DNA from: Paralvinella palmiformis
Lineage: Eukaryota > Annelida > Polychaeta > Terebellida > Alvinellidae
Reading direction: 5' to 3'
DNA: 64,000 nt
Assembly: GCA_025642065.1 (NCBI GenBank)
Contig: JAODUP010000316.1
Span: forward strand, 310,001-374,000
The notes beneath the pieces were generated by a model, which had not been told where the DNA came from, searched no databases, and was given only the letters and a program-made list of their open reading frames with translations. Positions 12,147-23,805 of the stretch are shown one piece after another. The position numbers and the translations under genes are program-made. The stretch's first letter is position 1; every line of letters starts with the position of its first letter.

Positions 12147-14866
12147 TGGACACTAGGAGTCAGTTCGATTTCCGAGTCTCCGATGGCGAGTCGTACACTG
12201 ATCCGACGGCGTTCATCATCGAGGCCATGCCATTGGTACTCAGTCTGGAGAAGCTCCACCTGCTCGAGGCCTATCCCGGTATCTATCAGCCAATCACGTC
12301 GTCGAATCTGAAGGCCGTCACCAATGATCTGGACAACAGTCGACCGATCTACTACACGCTCCAGAGCAAGCCGAACAACGGCCACATCGTCATGAAGCTG
12401 GACAACGGAACCGAAACGGATGTGACATCGTTCAGTCAGGACGACATCGGGAACGGGTGCATCTTCTACTATCACACGTCGGGCATGGTCGGCTGGACTG
12501 ACGAGGATTCCTTTATATTCGAAGTGTCCACCATGTACGCCGACCGGATCTCTCACAAGACGTTTCCCATCAAGATATCGTACGATTACGTGAACGAAGA
12601 CAACAGAGACCAACTAATCAAGGTACAGCCGATAACCGTGGCCGAGGGTGAGTCGGTCGAGCTGAGAAAGAGCAATCTGGACATCTCGAAAATCCGGCGC
12701 CGTCTGTCCACCAGCGGTCTATCCGGATCCGAGGTCAACCTCGTTATCACCGAGCTACCGAAGCACGGCATCCTGAAGCTGAACGACACCGAAGTGAAGG
12801 TATTAGGCCGACTGAGCCAGCGCGATATAAACAAGAACCGAGTAAAGTACGTTCACGACGACTCGGATACGGATTACGACGCCTTCCACTTCTCGTTGGA
12901 CATGACCCGTCCAGGATCTCTGGATAGCGATGCCGAAAACTTCGATACCGTGTTCCCCATAGAGATCGTGCCCAAGAACGACCAGCCATTTCGGCTGCTG
13001 ACCGATGATCCTCAGATCGAGCTCGTCCAGGGCTTCATGGCCAACATCTCGAACAGCAGTCTCAACACGGAAGATCCGGACACGCTGGCGACCGGGATCC
13101 TCTATGTGGTCATCACTGGGCCGCACTACGGCCACCTGGTGCACATCGATGACGTCGACGAGTCGATCACCGAGTTTACGCAGGATGACATCAACCAAGA
13201 TAAGATATGGTACCTACACAACGGCAGTCGGAACAAGGACAGCTTCTACTTTAAGGTGAGCGACGGCAAGCATAAACCACTCTATAAGGTGTTCGTCATC
13301 AACGTGCATCCGCTGACCTTAGAGGTGAAGGTCGTCCATCACTTGGAGATCAAGCAGGGCCTCTTCTCGCAGTACCTCACCGCCGACACGTTCCACATCA
13401 CGACGAACGGCAACAAGAACCGTGTCATGTACAACGTGACGAGGGCGCCATCTTACGGTCAACTCTACCTCAACAACTCTCCGGCGAGGCACTTTAGTCA
13501 TCAGAACGTCATCGATCAGGACATCACCTACATCCAATCAGACGCCACGAAGTCGATGGACGACTTCGAGATGACGATCTACGACAGTCACAACGTCATC
13601 CGCGGTAAGATTCTACAAATGAAGGTGATAGCTGACCTGAAGAAGGGCGAGTCAGTACCACGTGTACCAGCCGGCCAACCGCTGGTACTCACTCTGGACA
13701 TGCTCGATGCCAGCCATCTGGCCTCGATTACTCAGAGTAACCCCGTTTACTCGGTCACCGAAGGACCACGTCTCGGACGGCTCTACGTCGTTGACCGGAA
13801 ACGAAAACGAAAACGGATCCTACGATGGGACAATGTCGACGATGACGCTGACGATGAGCGGCGTCGGCCGAGGAGCGCCGACGACGACGACGACCAACCG
13901 GCTGAGTTCATCCGATTCACGCACGAGGACATCAAAGACGGCGTGGTCCAGTACGAGCCCGAGGACAGCACGATCCAGGCTCCGGAGACTGACGGATTCT
14001 CGTTCATCCTGAAGGCCAAGGCCGCCCAGCCCGCCCACGGATCGTTCCAGGTCACCGTCCTACCCTCGGCGAAGGCGGCCACGAGTAGCTCTCGGCCGTC
14101 GGGGCAGGGCGCTGCTACGGCGCCATCTGGCGGTGATCCAGCGAAGTCGGAAGAGGGCGCCACCGATGGGAAGGATGCCGAGGCGAAGAAGGCAAAGAAG
14201 GCGAAGAGCGATCACATCATGATCGTCTACATCGTGTCTGCGGTCACCGTGGCCGCCATTGCGCTGATCATCATAGTCAAATGTGTCAAACACAACAAGA
14301 AGAAGAAGTTGAAGCGATTAGAAGCGATGAAAGAGGATTCGAAGACCCCCCTCAGCCAGCCGACAATCCAGGCCGATCCAGTCGTCGGCTACGGCAAGTC
14401 GCCCGCCGGATACGAGCCGGCGGTGGCCAGGATCCCGATCATTAGCGTAACGTCGGAGTCGGACGCCGGATCTTTGGCGTCACGTAGTTCGACGCTATCC
14501 AAGACACTTCCTAAGTACGTCCAGGAGTACGGGAGTATCCCGCGACATCCGAACATGCGTCATTATGGCGGAGATCCGGGTAGCGTCATCGTTACCGGCA
14601 AGCCTCCGCCGCCGCCTCGCTCCAAGTCGCCGCCAGATGGCGCCGCCGAGCCGCTTTATCCGGATGGCAGTCGGACGGTGCCGACGTGTAAGGTCACTCC
14701 ACTGGCCGACGGCGAGGAGTGCGAAGACGTGGCGCCATCTGGTGGGGCTGGTGCTAGCTCGGAGAAACCGGAAGTCGGATTTCAGTGGGAGAACGTCGAT
14801 CCGGAACTTCTGCAACACTGTCGCACAACTAATCCTGTACTGCATGAAAACAAGTACTGGGTATAG
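12147..14866 (+). CDS. CSPG4/NG2-like proteoglycan, last exon: CSPG repeats 10-15, transmembrane helix, cytoplasmic tail
   Basis: Continues the CSPG4 frame (GTG GAC across the splice). It carries the end of repeat 10 and repeats 11-15, making 15 in all, the same number as vertebrate NG2. Repeat 15 has an inserted basic run (RKRKRKR, 13797-13817) followed by an Asp/Arg-rich stretch. A Lys/Ala/Ser linker leads to a single transmembrane helix (about 14217-14280, IVYIVSAVTVAAIALIIIV) with a basic stop-transfer sequence (KHNKKKKLKR). The cytoplasmic tail is about 195 residues against about 76 in human NG2, and has Ser-rich and PPPPPRSKSPP segments. Its end, DPELLQHCRTTNP...KYWV, closely matches human DPELLQFCRTPNP...QYWV, including the PDZ ligand. 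The two exons together encode 2455 complete residues without the signal peptide; human NG2 has about 2322 in total. Confidence 0.97.
14217..14280 (+). other. CSPG4 transmembrane segment
   Basis: About 21 hydrophobic residues (IVYIVSAVTVAAIALIIIV core) followed by KCVKHNKKKKLKR. This is the only strong membrane helix in the two exons and sets type I topology. Confidence 0.95.
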
Positions 14867-15056
14867 GATTGTGTTAGGTACTGGACAGTACTGGGTATAG
14901 GATTGTGTTAGGTACTGGACAGTACTGGGCAGAGTGCTGTTCTCGGTAGAAGACCGTACTCTTAATAGGACTGTACTCGGTATAGCATTGTACTGAGTAC
15001 AGGAATGTACTGAGTATAAGAGTGTACTCGGTATATGACTAGTCTTGACCTGGTAC
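14854..15056 (+). repeat. 34-bp tandem repeat overlapping the CSPG4 stop codon
   Basis: The unit starting GTACTGGGTATAGGATTGTG repeats exactly at 14854 and 14888, a third start at 14922 diverges, and degraded GTACT.GGTATA-type copies run to about 15056. The first copy includes the last two codons (Trp-Val) and the TAG stop of CSPG4, so the array begins inside the coding sequence. Confidence 0.92.
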
Positions 15057-15620
15057 TGTACCTGGTATAAAACTCCCGGGATAAAATTAGTTGAATGAAG
15101 AACGCAAGCTTGCAGCCCATGATAAAAAGACAAAAACGTGTATGACAGGCATACAGACAGGCAGGATTGAAAGACAGATATACTGACCATAATATATGCA
15201 TCACGGCAGCATAATGTTAATGTTAAGGATTTACGTATTCGTCGATTATAAGTGTTGCTTCCAGGCGAAATATTTATACTCGATGACCCATAAGAATACC
15301 GGAATCAACGAGGGTCGTTTTGGATGTATCTTCGGTGAAGAGACGCACACGAGTCCGATGCAGCTGCCGTGTCCACCAACTTATTGTGAAGATCACCGTG
15401 CAACGCTTCCCTGATTAGACTGCAAACGTTTTGATGCCAAATTCGGCAATGGCCTTGACGAGATACCGCATCGCAATCATATAGGTAGTAGCGTATACGA
15501 ATAAGGCGGCATAAAGACGGGCGTCTCTTCGTGTGAAACGAGGAATCAACGACATTCTTCATCCTAAAACCATGTTGTGTTCTGCGCTGAAATTGTTATT
15601 ATTAGCGTTTCTATTATGCA

Positions 15621-15626
15621 AATAAA
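15621..15626 (+). terminator. candidate CSPG4 polyadenylation signal
   Basis: AATAAA about 755 bases after the CSPG4 stop codon, on the coding strand. It is the first canonical hexamer I noticed; the cleavage site is not known. Confidence 0.5.
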
Positions 15627-15984
15627 AAGCAATTGAGGGATCGAGTAAACGGTAATAGGGCCCCGAAATTGGGATTTTGACAACGTTAACGTGCAATGTA
15701 TTTAAAACTATTTAACCATTCGTTAAAAAAAATCAAAACGTTTACCAGTTTGGATGTTTACATACGCGTTATCCTGCAGACCCGCTGCCTGGGAAGATAG
15801 GGAAAATATAGGGAAGCTCAAATCTCAAACATATTGGTGCTATAAATAATGTTGTATATATACATATACAGTGTAGAAGATTGTATGTCGGCTACTGTCG
15901 ATTTGTCTGCTTGTTCTAGTCTTTGTGTGTTACAGTAGCATTACGTATTTATATTTACAACATTTACCAATAGGTAACTAGTTG

Positions 15985-16155
15985 ACGTGTGTGTGTGAGA
16001 CGTGTGTGTGTGACGTGTGTGTGTGTGTGTGTGTGACGTGTGTGTGTGACGCGTGTGTGTGTGACGTGGTGTGTGTGTGACGTTGTGTGTGTGTGACGTG
16101 GTGTGTGTGTGTGTGGTGTGTGTGTGTGTAACGTGTGTGTGTGTGTGTGTGTGAC
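15985..16155. repeat. (GT)n microsatellite interrupted by GACGT
   Basis: GT runs punctuated by GACGT or GACGTGG every 10-20 bases, giving a higher-order pattern. The His/Thr-rich minus-strand open frame is an artefact of the repeat. Confidence 0.95.
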
Positions 16156-16519
16156 TGTGTAGAGGTTGCTGTGCAATATTAGCTCGATTATGACTTGTAC
16201 GCCGTGAGTTATGTCGGCAAACATCACTTCATCATATTTCATCATTGTATCATTTTGTTCGGACGACGATTTTCAACTAGAATTCATTATTAACATTAGA
16301 CGTACGTGTTTGTAGTGTTAATGAAGGGTTTTAACGAGTAGTTTGTTTATGGTAAATAATATCATTTAGATATTTATTGGCGACTACGACGAGATAATCT
16401 GTCAAAACACCAAATGATTCATCGATTTAGCCGAATTATCAACAAATTATTGGTTGGGGTCTTCCACTTATTCCCCGTGAACATGTGGGAGTATATCTGC
16501 ATTATTCAGTTTATATAAA

Positions 16520-16520
<1 letters not shown>

Positions 16521-16555
<35 letters not shown>

Positions 16556-16850
16556 GAACACACACACACACACAGACAAACACACACATACACACCAGAA
16601 AGAACAGCTTAGATTAAAGTACTCTTAATTTCTTTTCTTTTTTGACAGCTATCATTAACAAATCTGTAATAATGACATATATTTGCCCTACCTGAGTCAC
16701 GGATAGCAATTATCATATTGTCTTTTATCAATCAGGTATGAATATATTATATATATAACCGATATGATTCGATATTATTCATTAACTGCATACGACGAAT
16801 ATCATGTATCACCCCCCCCCCACACACACACACACACACACACACATACA
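16521..16850. repeat. (CA)n microsatellites flanking CAGGTATGAATAT
   Basis: (CA)n runs at about 16521-16592 and 16820-16846. Between them, near 16733, is the sequence TCAGGTATGAATAT, which also occurs next to (AC)n tracts near 36938 and 37575. Confidence 0.8.
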
Positions 16851-18559
16851 AAAGGTTAATCGTCAACAGTTTAGCTTTAATCACTGGCATATGCATGAAT
16901 ATAGTACATCCTGGATGTTAATTGGTTAAATAATTACACGGTATGTATCTAAATGCACCGGATGTTTATGTGTATCAAGGTTAATGTTTCCACCAAAACC
17001 ATCACTACCTGTTTTAACTCATCTACAAATAAATACACTCACAAGCATCTTTGATATATTTCTTCACAACCAATTATTGTTATAAAGAGCCACAGTTCCA
17101 TTTATCAGGTGTGAATGTTTGTTCAAGTTGCCGTTTCTTATTTTAAACACGTCATCAATGACGTCAGCCATCATATTACAGTAAGTTATGGGATGCTTGA
17201 TGTGTTTGTATGGGTGGTGTTGTGTAGTGTTATACCCGATGATACGTGCTTTGTGAATCTAGGCCATTATCATACCAGTTTTATACCACCCCATATGCAT
17301 GCAATGTATCGGAAATGACGTGTTGTTGTCTGATTGCGACCCGTTCACATATTGGTGTAATCGTGCTACAAGGTCAATCAAGGTCATTTGCCCTGTTTCG
17401 TGTTGACGATTACCGTCATTTAATACAATAGTGACAATAAAAACACGTAATACACATAAGTATGTGGCGTTTTCTTTTACGAATGAATTTCCTCGTACAT
17501 CTGTGATCCGGAATTAAAGGTATGTTAACAGATAGACAGAATCATTCCTATTGATCCCAGAAATCATCCAGTTCCTTGTCACTGTAACAATCATTCATCA
17601 ACTAGGACGTTCACATTATGCAGCTGGTGAAACTCCCCCCCCCCCACCCTAGATGACTTGTGGGATCTAATGTTCCATATATTTGTGGGATGTTTCATTC
17701 ATCAATAACAAAGAGCTTTGATCGGATCAGCGCATTTCCGCAAGGTGTCGCCTCAACTGGTCATATATCCTGAGACTGAGTAACACGTTCCCAGATAACA
17801 CGAATGGCATTTGTTTATGATATCAGTTCTCGTGCTATAAAAAAGTAGTCCCTGTGTAAATACTGATATTACTACGCCATATCAAAGTTAGATGTACATC
17901 GTGAATTATAAATAATTCGAACAGAAGAGTACTGCATTAAATATACTGAATTATTCGTGGGATCTGACGTGGCTCCTCTTTAAATATCATACAAACAGAG
18001 TGTTTCGAGTAGCGTTATTTAAGTATCGCACCAATGTTTCGAGGGCGAGCCTAAAAGACGAAACCTGGATTAATTAGCATGACTCATACAGAAACAAATC
18101 CATATCGTATAATAAACAGTGACATCTTCATATCATCACTACGGTAGTCCTCGGTTAAGGCCACTCTATGTCAATCTTAATGTTAACATTTTACCGGAAT
18201 TCATTGTAGAAACTTGATATAAGGCTATCATTTAAGACAGAAATATAAACTAGAAAGTCAAACTATATTATGTAAGAAGGTAAGGTCAATGTAACTCTGC
18301 ACTATCCAGTAAGTTGCCGTTAGTCAATTTTCCCATTATATGGAACAATTGGAATAGTATCCTTTCCATTTGTAATTCAAGATCAAAAACTAAGAAAACC
18401 CTGAAAATTTACATCTTAGCTACTTACTCAGCATCCGTAAAATGCAACAACCTTTATTGTTGTCAATGTACACATGTCTAGGTAATTATATGATTCCTTG
18501 GTACCTAGTCCACATACTTCCAATACACACACGACCAGACTTGCAAATACACAAACGGC

Positions 18560-18728
18560 GTTTTATCGAGCTGACTATTATTAGCTATAATTGTTCGGGG
18601 CCAATGGGAAGACAGCTTCGGCTACATTGGTCCCCCAATTTCTTTATATGTAATATACTTGTAAAATTGCATTATGTATACGTTATTTGATATTGAAATT
18701 GGAAATAAATACTACTACTACTACAACT
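18560..18728 (+). mobile_element. LINE 3'-end-like segment with (ACT)n tail
   Basis: A block ends GATATTGAAATTGGAAATAA followed by (TAC)n. An AATAAA-like sequence followed at once by a simple trinucleotide tail is typical of CR1/L2-type retrotransposon 3' ends. No coding part is recognised, so the assignment is tentative. Confidence 0.4.
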
Positions 18729-19206
18729 GACTTCCATATGAGTGATTCTGACTAATTTCCGCAATCTCTAGAAATCAGATACTGTTTACCCAATATATAA
18801 TATTTATTTGGACGCCATTAAGCATTATTTGTTTATTTTCAATCGTTTCAATACTCAGTTGTTCAAATCTGATCACAAATCCATTTGCTGATCAGATTTT
18901 CATTTGTTGGTGTTTCTTGCTATGGCGTTGTCATTAATGTCCATTTCCGTTTCATTAAATTTCCAATCAATTTAACAAAAAATGCCATTATTCGCAATAG
19001 CACGGCATCAGATAAATGGCGTTATGGTATTTATTAAAAGTTTTCATCGATTTTGTCGAGTGTTCGAAGAGAAACAAAAATATTACAGTTTTCGTACACA
19101 CGATTAAAAAATAATTAAAAAATACAAAAAAAATACGTAGTAAGCCTGATTTATTTCTATGACTAGAATTTTCAGGATAACTTTCCAAAGAAACCAGTCC
19201 ATACAA

Positions 19207-21050
19207 CTATTCGGGTGCCATCCCGTTGATGGATTTATAAGTTATTAGTAAAATCTTGAAATGGATACGCCGATGTAGATTTTGAATAATTGGAATGATA
19301 TGGTCATATTTTCGAGTATTTGTCGCTATGAGAGCTGCACTATTCTGAATTCGACGGAAACGATTGATATCATATTTAGATATGCCATATAATGGGGAGT
19401 TACGATCGTCTCTTCGAGATGTAACAAAGGGATGGATCGCGGTAACAAATGCTTCTTGTGTCAGCAATGCTTTTAGACAATGGATCTTCTTAACATGACA
19501 AAAGACGGCTCTTATATGACACATGTTCATACATATTTATACATTTGTTAAAATTAATCTCTACGGGCAACTGAAGCTACAATAAATGTTGGTGTTCTTT
19601 TGGCTTTAAGGAAATTAATATTTTTGAACAAAATAGATAAATTTGTTTTATTATCATTTAATTTTAGAAGATGTTGGATGATCCATAGTCCATAACCAGG
19701 AATACAATGTTCTAAATTCTTCACGGAAGAGAATATATTCATCTCATTGTCAGGATTCAGTGTTAATTACAACTGTATATCACCGGTATACAAGTGATAT
19801 TAACGCCATATCGCTGGACAATGATTCAAAGCGGATGTGTGTACATTATGAAAACCCAAAAGACCAAGAACTGAACCCTGTGATCCATCAAATTATAATA
19901 ACTGAACATCAGATACAATATCATGAACAGACATCCTCTGGGGCATTGTTCCCAATAGGACAGAAACCATTCAATACTTAACACATATGTATTCTTATGA
20001 GCAATGAGTTGCCATAATCTATCCTTCGTACAATGAACGCATGTACCACAGCCTTGAGGGCATCGGCAGATAATTGGGATATCAAACATCTAATGCTTCG
20101 TTGTTGGATGAATGATGATTTACAAATATGGATTATGTGCGGTTTCATACTCAGTTTTTTATCAAATTTGATACCGAAGTTCCCGATAAATTGGCTTGAT
20201 GATATTGATATATCATCAACATGCATAGCATTGTAGGTAACAGCGTAAAGATGGTGGCGTATGCTAGAATGAGCACATCCGTTTTATTATCATTGTATTT
20301 CTAGAGATGCATGTATTCAATTCTGCAAGTGATTCCGCTCTCCTTGTTTTACTTGTTAGACCTGATAGACCAAACATGTCTTTCAACCTAGAGAAAAGTG
20401 CATTATGGTCGACTGTATCAAATACAACAGACAGGTCCAGAAGAACAAGTAATTGTTCAGCATATTACAGTCCCAATTGTTTTGTTTTTATTAATGGTTT
20501 TACCAAAGGCAGATTTCACCGATCTTGGAAATACTTTCGCAGGCCATTTAGGTATAAGGTCAACTGCATAGAAAGCAGTTGATGATCTTTTGAGCAACCG
20601 TCTGGAGTCAGTCTCTGTAAGAAGCTAAAATGTATCCATCACAGTCATGAAAGGGTTTTCAACTAGTTATATATACTGGAATAAGGTGCTGGAAGGGAAC
20701 TCGTTATGTATCTTTAATAACTTCTGATAGAAGAAGTTATTAAAACAATGAGGCATATCATTGTCTGAGTTAATAATATTTGGGAGGAGTCTGATTTTTA
20801 TGCAGTACTTTATTAACTTTGATTGTAATACTCTAACGTAGTGGAGGCAATGGTATTTTTAACTTGAATTTGACTAATCTTGACCATTTCATAATGAACA
20901 TACATAGCTTTGAGTTGACAGGTACATTTATACTAAATTTGTCAATGAACTACAATTAGTTGCTCAAAACATACTGGATAAAGAACATAGTTCACAACAA
21001 CAAGAAAAACAAAGCATAAGGGATGACAAATGTTCAAACAGTGCGCAAAA
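19207..21050 (-). mobile_element. broken, nested CR1/L2-like non-LTR retrotransposon remnants
   Basis: Minus-strand fragments match non-LTR reverse transcriptase ORF2, with many stops and frameshifts. In minus-strand order: a pre-RT stretch containing FNNFFYQKLLKI (about 20700); LVLLDLSVVFDTVDH (about 20350-20452, the LLDLSAAFDTVDH motif); an unrelated later piece, GIKFDKKLSMK...VHAFIVRRIDYGNSLL (20226-19985); then GSQGSVLG and LYTGDIQL (equivalents of GVPQGSVLGP and YADDTQL, about 19880-19760); LKLNDNKTN (about 19650); and SPLYGISKYDINRFRRIQNS...TRKYDHI (19450-19207). The GIKFD block is out of order and the later RIQNS block has its own version of it, so one remnant probably sits inside another. 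Not functional. Confidence 0.8.
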
Positions 21051-23329
21051 TTCACCGAACAGCGGATGAATCAACCATTGAAGATTGGTAGAAGTCAATG
21101 TTTCACTTTGTAATTGGCACACATCACAAAGAGCTTGATTGCGGCTTGGTCGCTTTACACCAACCGAAGAGTATGGAAAATTCAGCGTTTCGTGGAAAAA
21201 TTGAACCGTAATTTAGAGTAGGTGCGTTTTAGTTTCCTCAAACCGATGCCTACAGTAAATAAATGGAGCTTTTTTCACAGAATTAAAACATTTTAGTGTA
21301 CACACGTTTTGGTATGGACAAGTTAAGGACCACAGAAATGTTATATTGTATTTATTGTTTTGCTTTTAGTTCAATACATTTTTCGGGGGGTGGGACTGCG
21401 GATGACACCTGGTATTAATATATAACGTGATTAATTTTAACTTGCTGGTGACCTTGAAAAAAGACCGGTCATTATTATCGTCTACTGTTTGAATGATCCA
21501 AAATGGCCAACCTACCTTGTATAAAATTGTGTAAAGTTTAACATACCGGCATTAATATTATTGTCAACATGGTCTGCTAGATTTGACAGGAGGGATGTTC
21601 GTAACTGTCTTAGGCGTTCGAATTTTCCAAATCGATTTTGAACTAAAATAACAATAAAGGTTTCCCCAGAGAACGACATACAAACCAAATAAACAGTTTG
21701 TAATCGAGATAATTGTAATTTATTCTTATTGCAGATGACGTAACACGTTTCCGAAGTTTACTATGGCGTGACCATTAACCTGAAAGAAAACTTCACCGAG
21801 CACTCAGTGGTGTTTGATTGGGCTGCCATGACAAAGCAGCGCTGACTTCCGGTAGGGGAAAAAAACCTACGATGAAGCGGCTTTTGAACCCATGAATATG
21901 GACATTTATCGTGATGTGTGCATTATAATTATGTGTGTGCAGAAAATCGGTATTACTCCTGTCCTATTGTATGCCATCAAATATGTAAATGTCGTTTTAT
22001 GCAAGTCCGTAGATCTAGTCTGCTTGGGATCAAACTCCAGAGACTAAACTAAACAAAACGCTTTAACAGCTATTTTAAATGTATTCCTTACCGATGAAAA
22101 GATAGTCCTTTTGTATTACTTCCATGGCTTATGCAACCAACGACATAACAATAATTTACCATGTTTATAATCCTGATTTTAGCAGTCTGCTTTCCTTTTT
22201 GCCCCAACCGGAAGTTGGGACCCGTTTGCCATCAAATCGGCGGCCGTGCACGACGTACTAGTTTTCAATCAGGTCAATGGGCGCGACATTTGATGATATC
22301 GAATGTGTTCGAAAACTGTCCCGATATGCTATATAATAACTCATCAACAAATTCATTACCAGTTCAGAAGGTTTATGATTGCCGATTACCGTTATTAATA
22401 AATTATTATATTTATCATTCCTTAATCAACAACGATATAGGCCTAACCAATTTGTTATTTGTTTTCTGTGCAATTTAATATTTCACAAGGAAACTGCGTC
22501 ATATAAAATAAGAGTAATCCAGACAGACGTCAAGCGTGACGTCGCAAGACAAATTATAATAAATACACTACATCATGATATATCATTTTTGTCGGCAATG
22601 TATTATTCGGGTGTGAATTTTAAATCGTGCGTCTCGCAATTGTTTGTGGTGCCAGATTCGATTGCTTTACCTGAAGTCAATAAAAACGAACTAAAATGTG
22701 TGAATTATTGTAAATAAACATAGTTTGAAAGCCCAAATATGTTGGGTGTAGTTTTGTGATGTGAAGGTTTTGATTTCTGTCAGGTGCAACAGACAGGACA
22801 ACTGAAAGGATGACACAGATATCACCATTTTGACAGTGAGAAAAATGGCCAATTGCAGCAAAATGGCAAGAAACTCACATGTTTCTTATAAATGGAGTTG
22901 TATGATTAAATAGAAGTTAGACAGATTGGCCATGAAAACAATAGTAAAGTGATATTAAGAGCTACAAGGATCAATAATGTTACGTTGTACAAATCTAAGT
23001 TTACGTCAAACATAGTATCAGGTCATCTAATTTCTGGAGCAGGTTGAAATTGGCCAGGATTATTCTATTAATTTATTGTGAAAAAGAGCAAGGAACAGTT
23101 CATGATCTTGATAAAATAGCTCATTTGGAGTGCTACCTAATTGCCAAGTACTAAAAACTAATTTAATGATAAATGACATCACTTCATTTTGGTTATTAAT
23201 AAATATTTTTTCCCTGAAAATATCGGGTGAGAATTATCCTATAAACTTCTGCTATATATTTGGAACGTGACATAGAATGATTATTGGGATGAATGCTTTG
23301 TTTTTCTGTGGGGCTGTTCACACATGGCA

Positions 23330-23425
23330 CAAATGGCTGAGGAGTTAACTCCAGAAAAAAAAATATTCTGCAAAAACACTGAGATTCGAACCCTAAACTA
23401 GAAGGCTACTGTACTGTCATGGTGT
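23330..23425 (-). repeat. tRNA-like SINE remnant
   Basis: The minus strand reads an A-box-like segment and then GGGTTCGAATCTCAGTGTTT, close to a similar element at 38300-38450. Confidence 0.55.
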
Positions 23426-23479
23426 ACAGGTTAATAAATGGACGCCAAATAAACAAAATCATAACGTATGAAAGAATAT

Positions 23480-23485
23480 TTTATT
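23480..23485 (-). terminator. UTP15 polyadenylation signal
   Basis: AATAAA on the minus strand, 76 bases downstream of the UTP15 stop codon (TGA at 23563-23561). Confidence 0.75.
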
Positions 23486-23560
23486 TACAACGATGACATG
23501 AGAACATTATGATTAATCTTTAAAGCATGAACAATATTTGTGAATTAACCGGATACTCGT

Positions 23561-23805
23561 TCACTTATCACCATCACCTGCTACGGCTAAACTCTCGCGT
23601 TTATCGTTAGGTAAGGAACCTTGATAAATTGATCCCTGATGAATATCTGTTGTCATGACGTCAGCACTAGTCAACAATGTCTCTATCATTCCCATTATCT
23701 GCATACAATTCTCCACGTAATTAACCTCCATCTCTAAAGATGTCTTCAATTTTAGCATCGCTTCATCAACGATAGTAGAATGTCCAAATTCATCCCAGTA
23801 TAGAT
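23561..23805 (-). CDS. UTP15 exon 13 (residues 453-533) and stop
   Basis: Encodes [20 protein letters not shown], then [19 protein letters not shown] (human EIDYQRELLETLGMMDMLF), and an acidic, poorly conserved C-terminus ending AVAGDGDK and TGA. Confidence 0.95.

Larger units (their letters stand above)
15627..23479. other. intergenic region between convergent CSPG4 and UTP15
   Basis: No gene is supported. It holds (GT)n/GACGT arrays (15985-16155), (CA)n runs, a LINE 3'-end-like segment (about 18560-18728), broken reverse-transcriptase remnants (19207-21050), and a degraded SINE (23330-23425). The rest (16200-16500, 16900-18500, 21050-23300) is AT-rich single-copy DNA with only short chance open frames. 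Confidence 0.75.

Noticed and set aside
14495..15190. 231-codon minus-strand open frame over the CSPG4 end and 3' repeat
   Set aside because: Its Ser/Tyr/Thr/Gln-rich part is the translation of the degenerate 34-bp repeat, and the rest is antisense to CSPG4.
22161..22717. Overlapping 105- and 112-codon open frames near 22.2-22.7 kb
   Set aside because: No recognisable domain, no splice or promoter context, and composition like the surrounding non-coding DNA.
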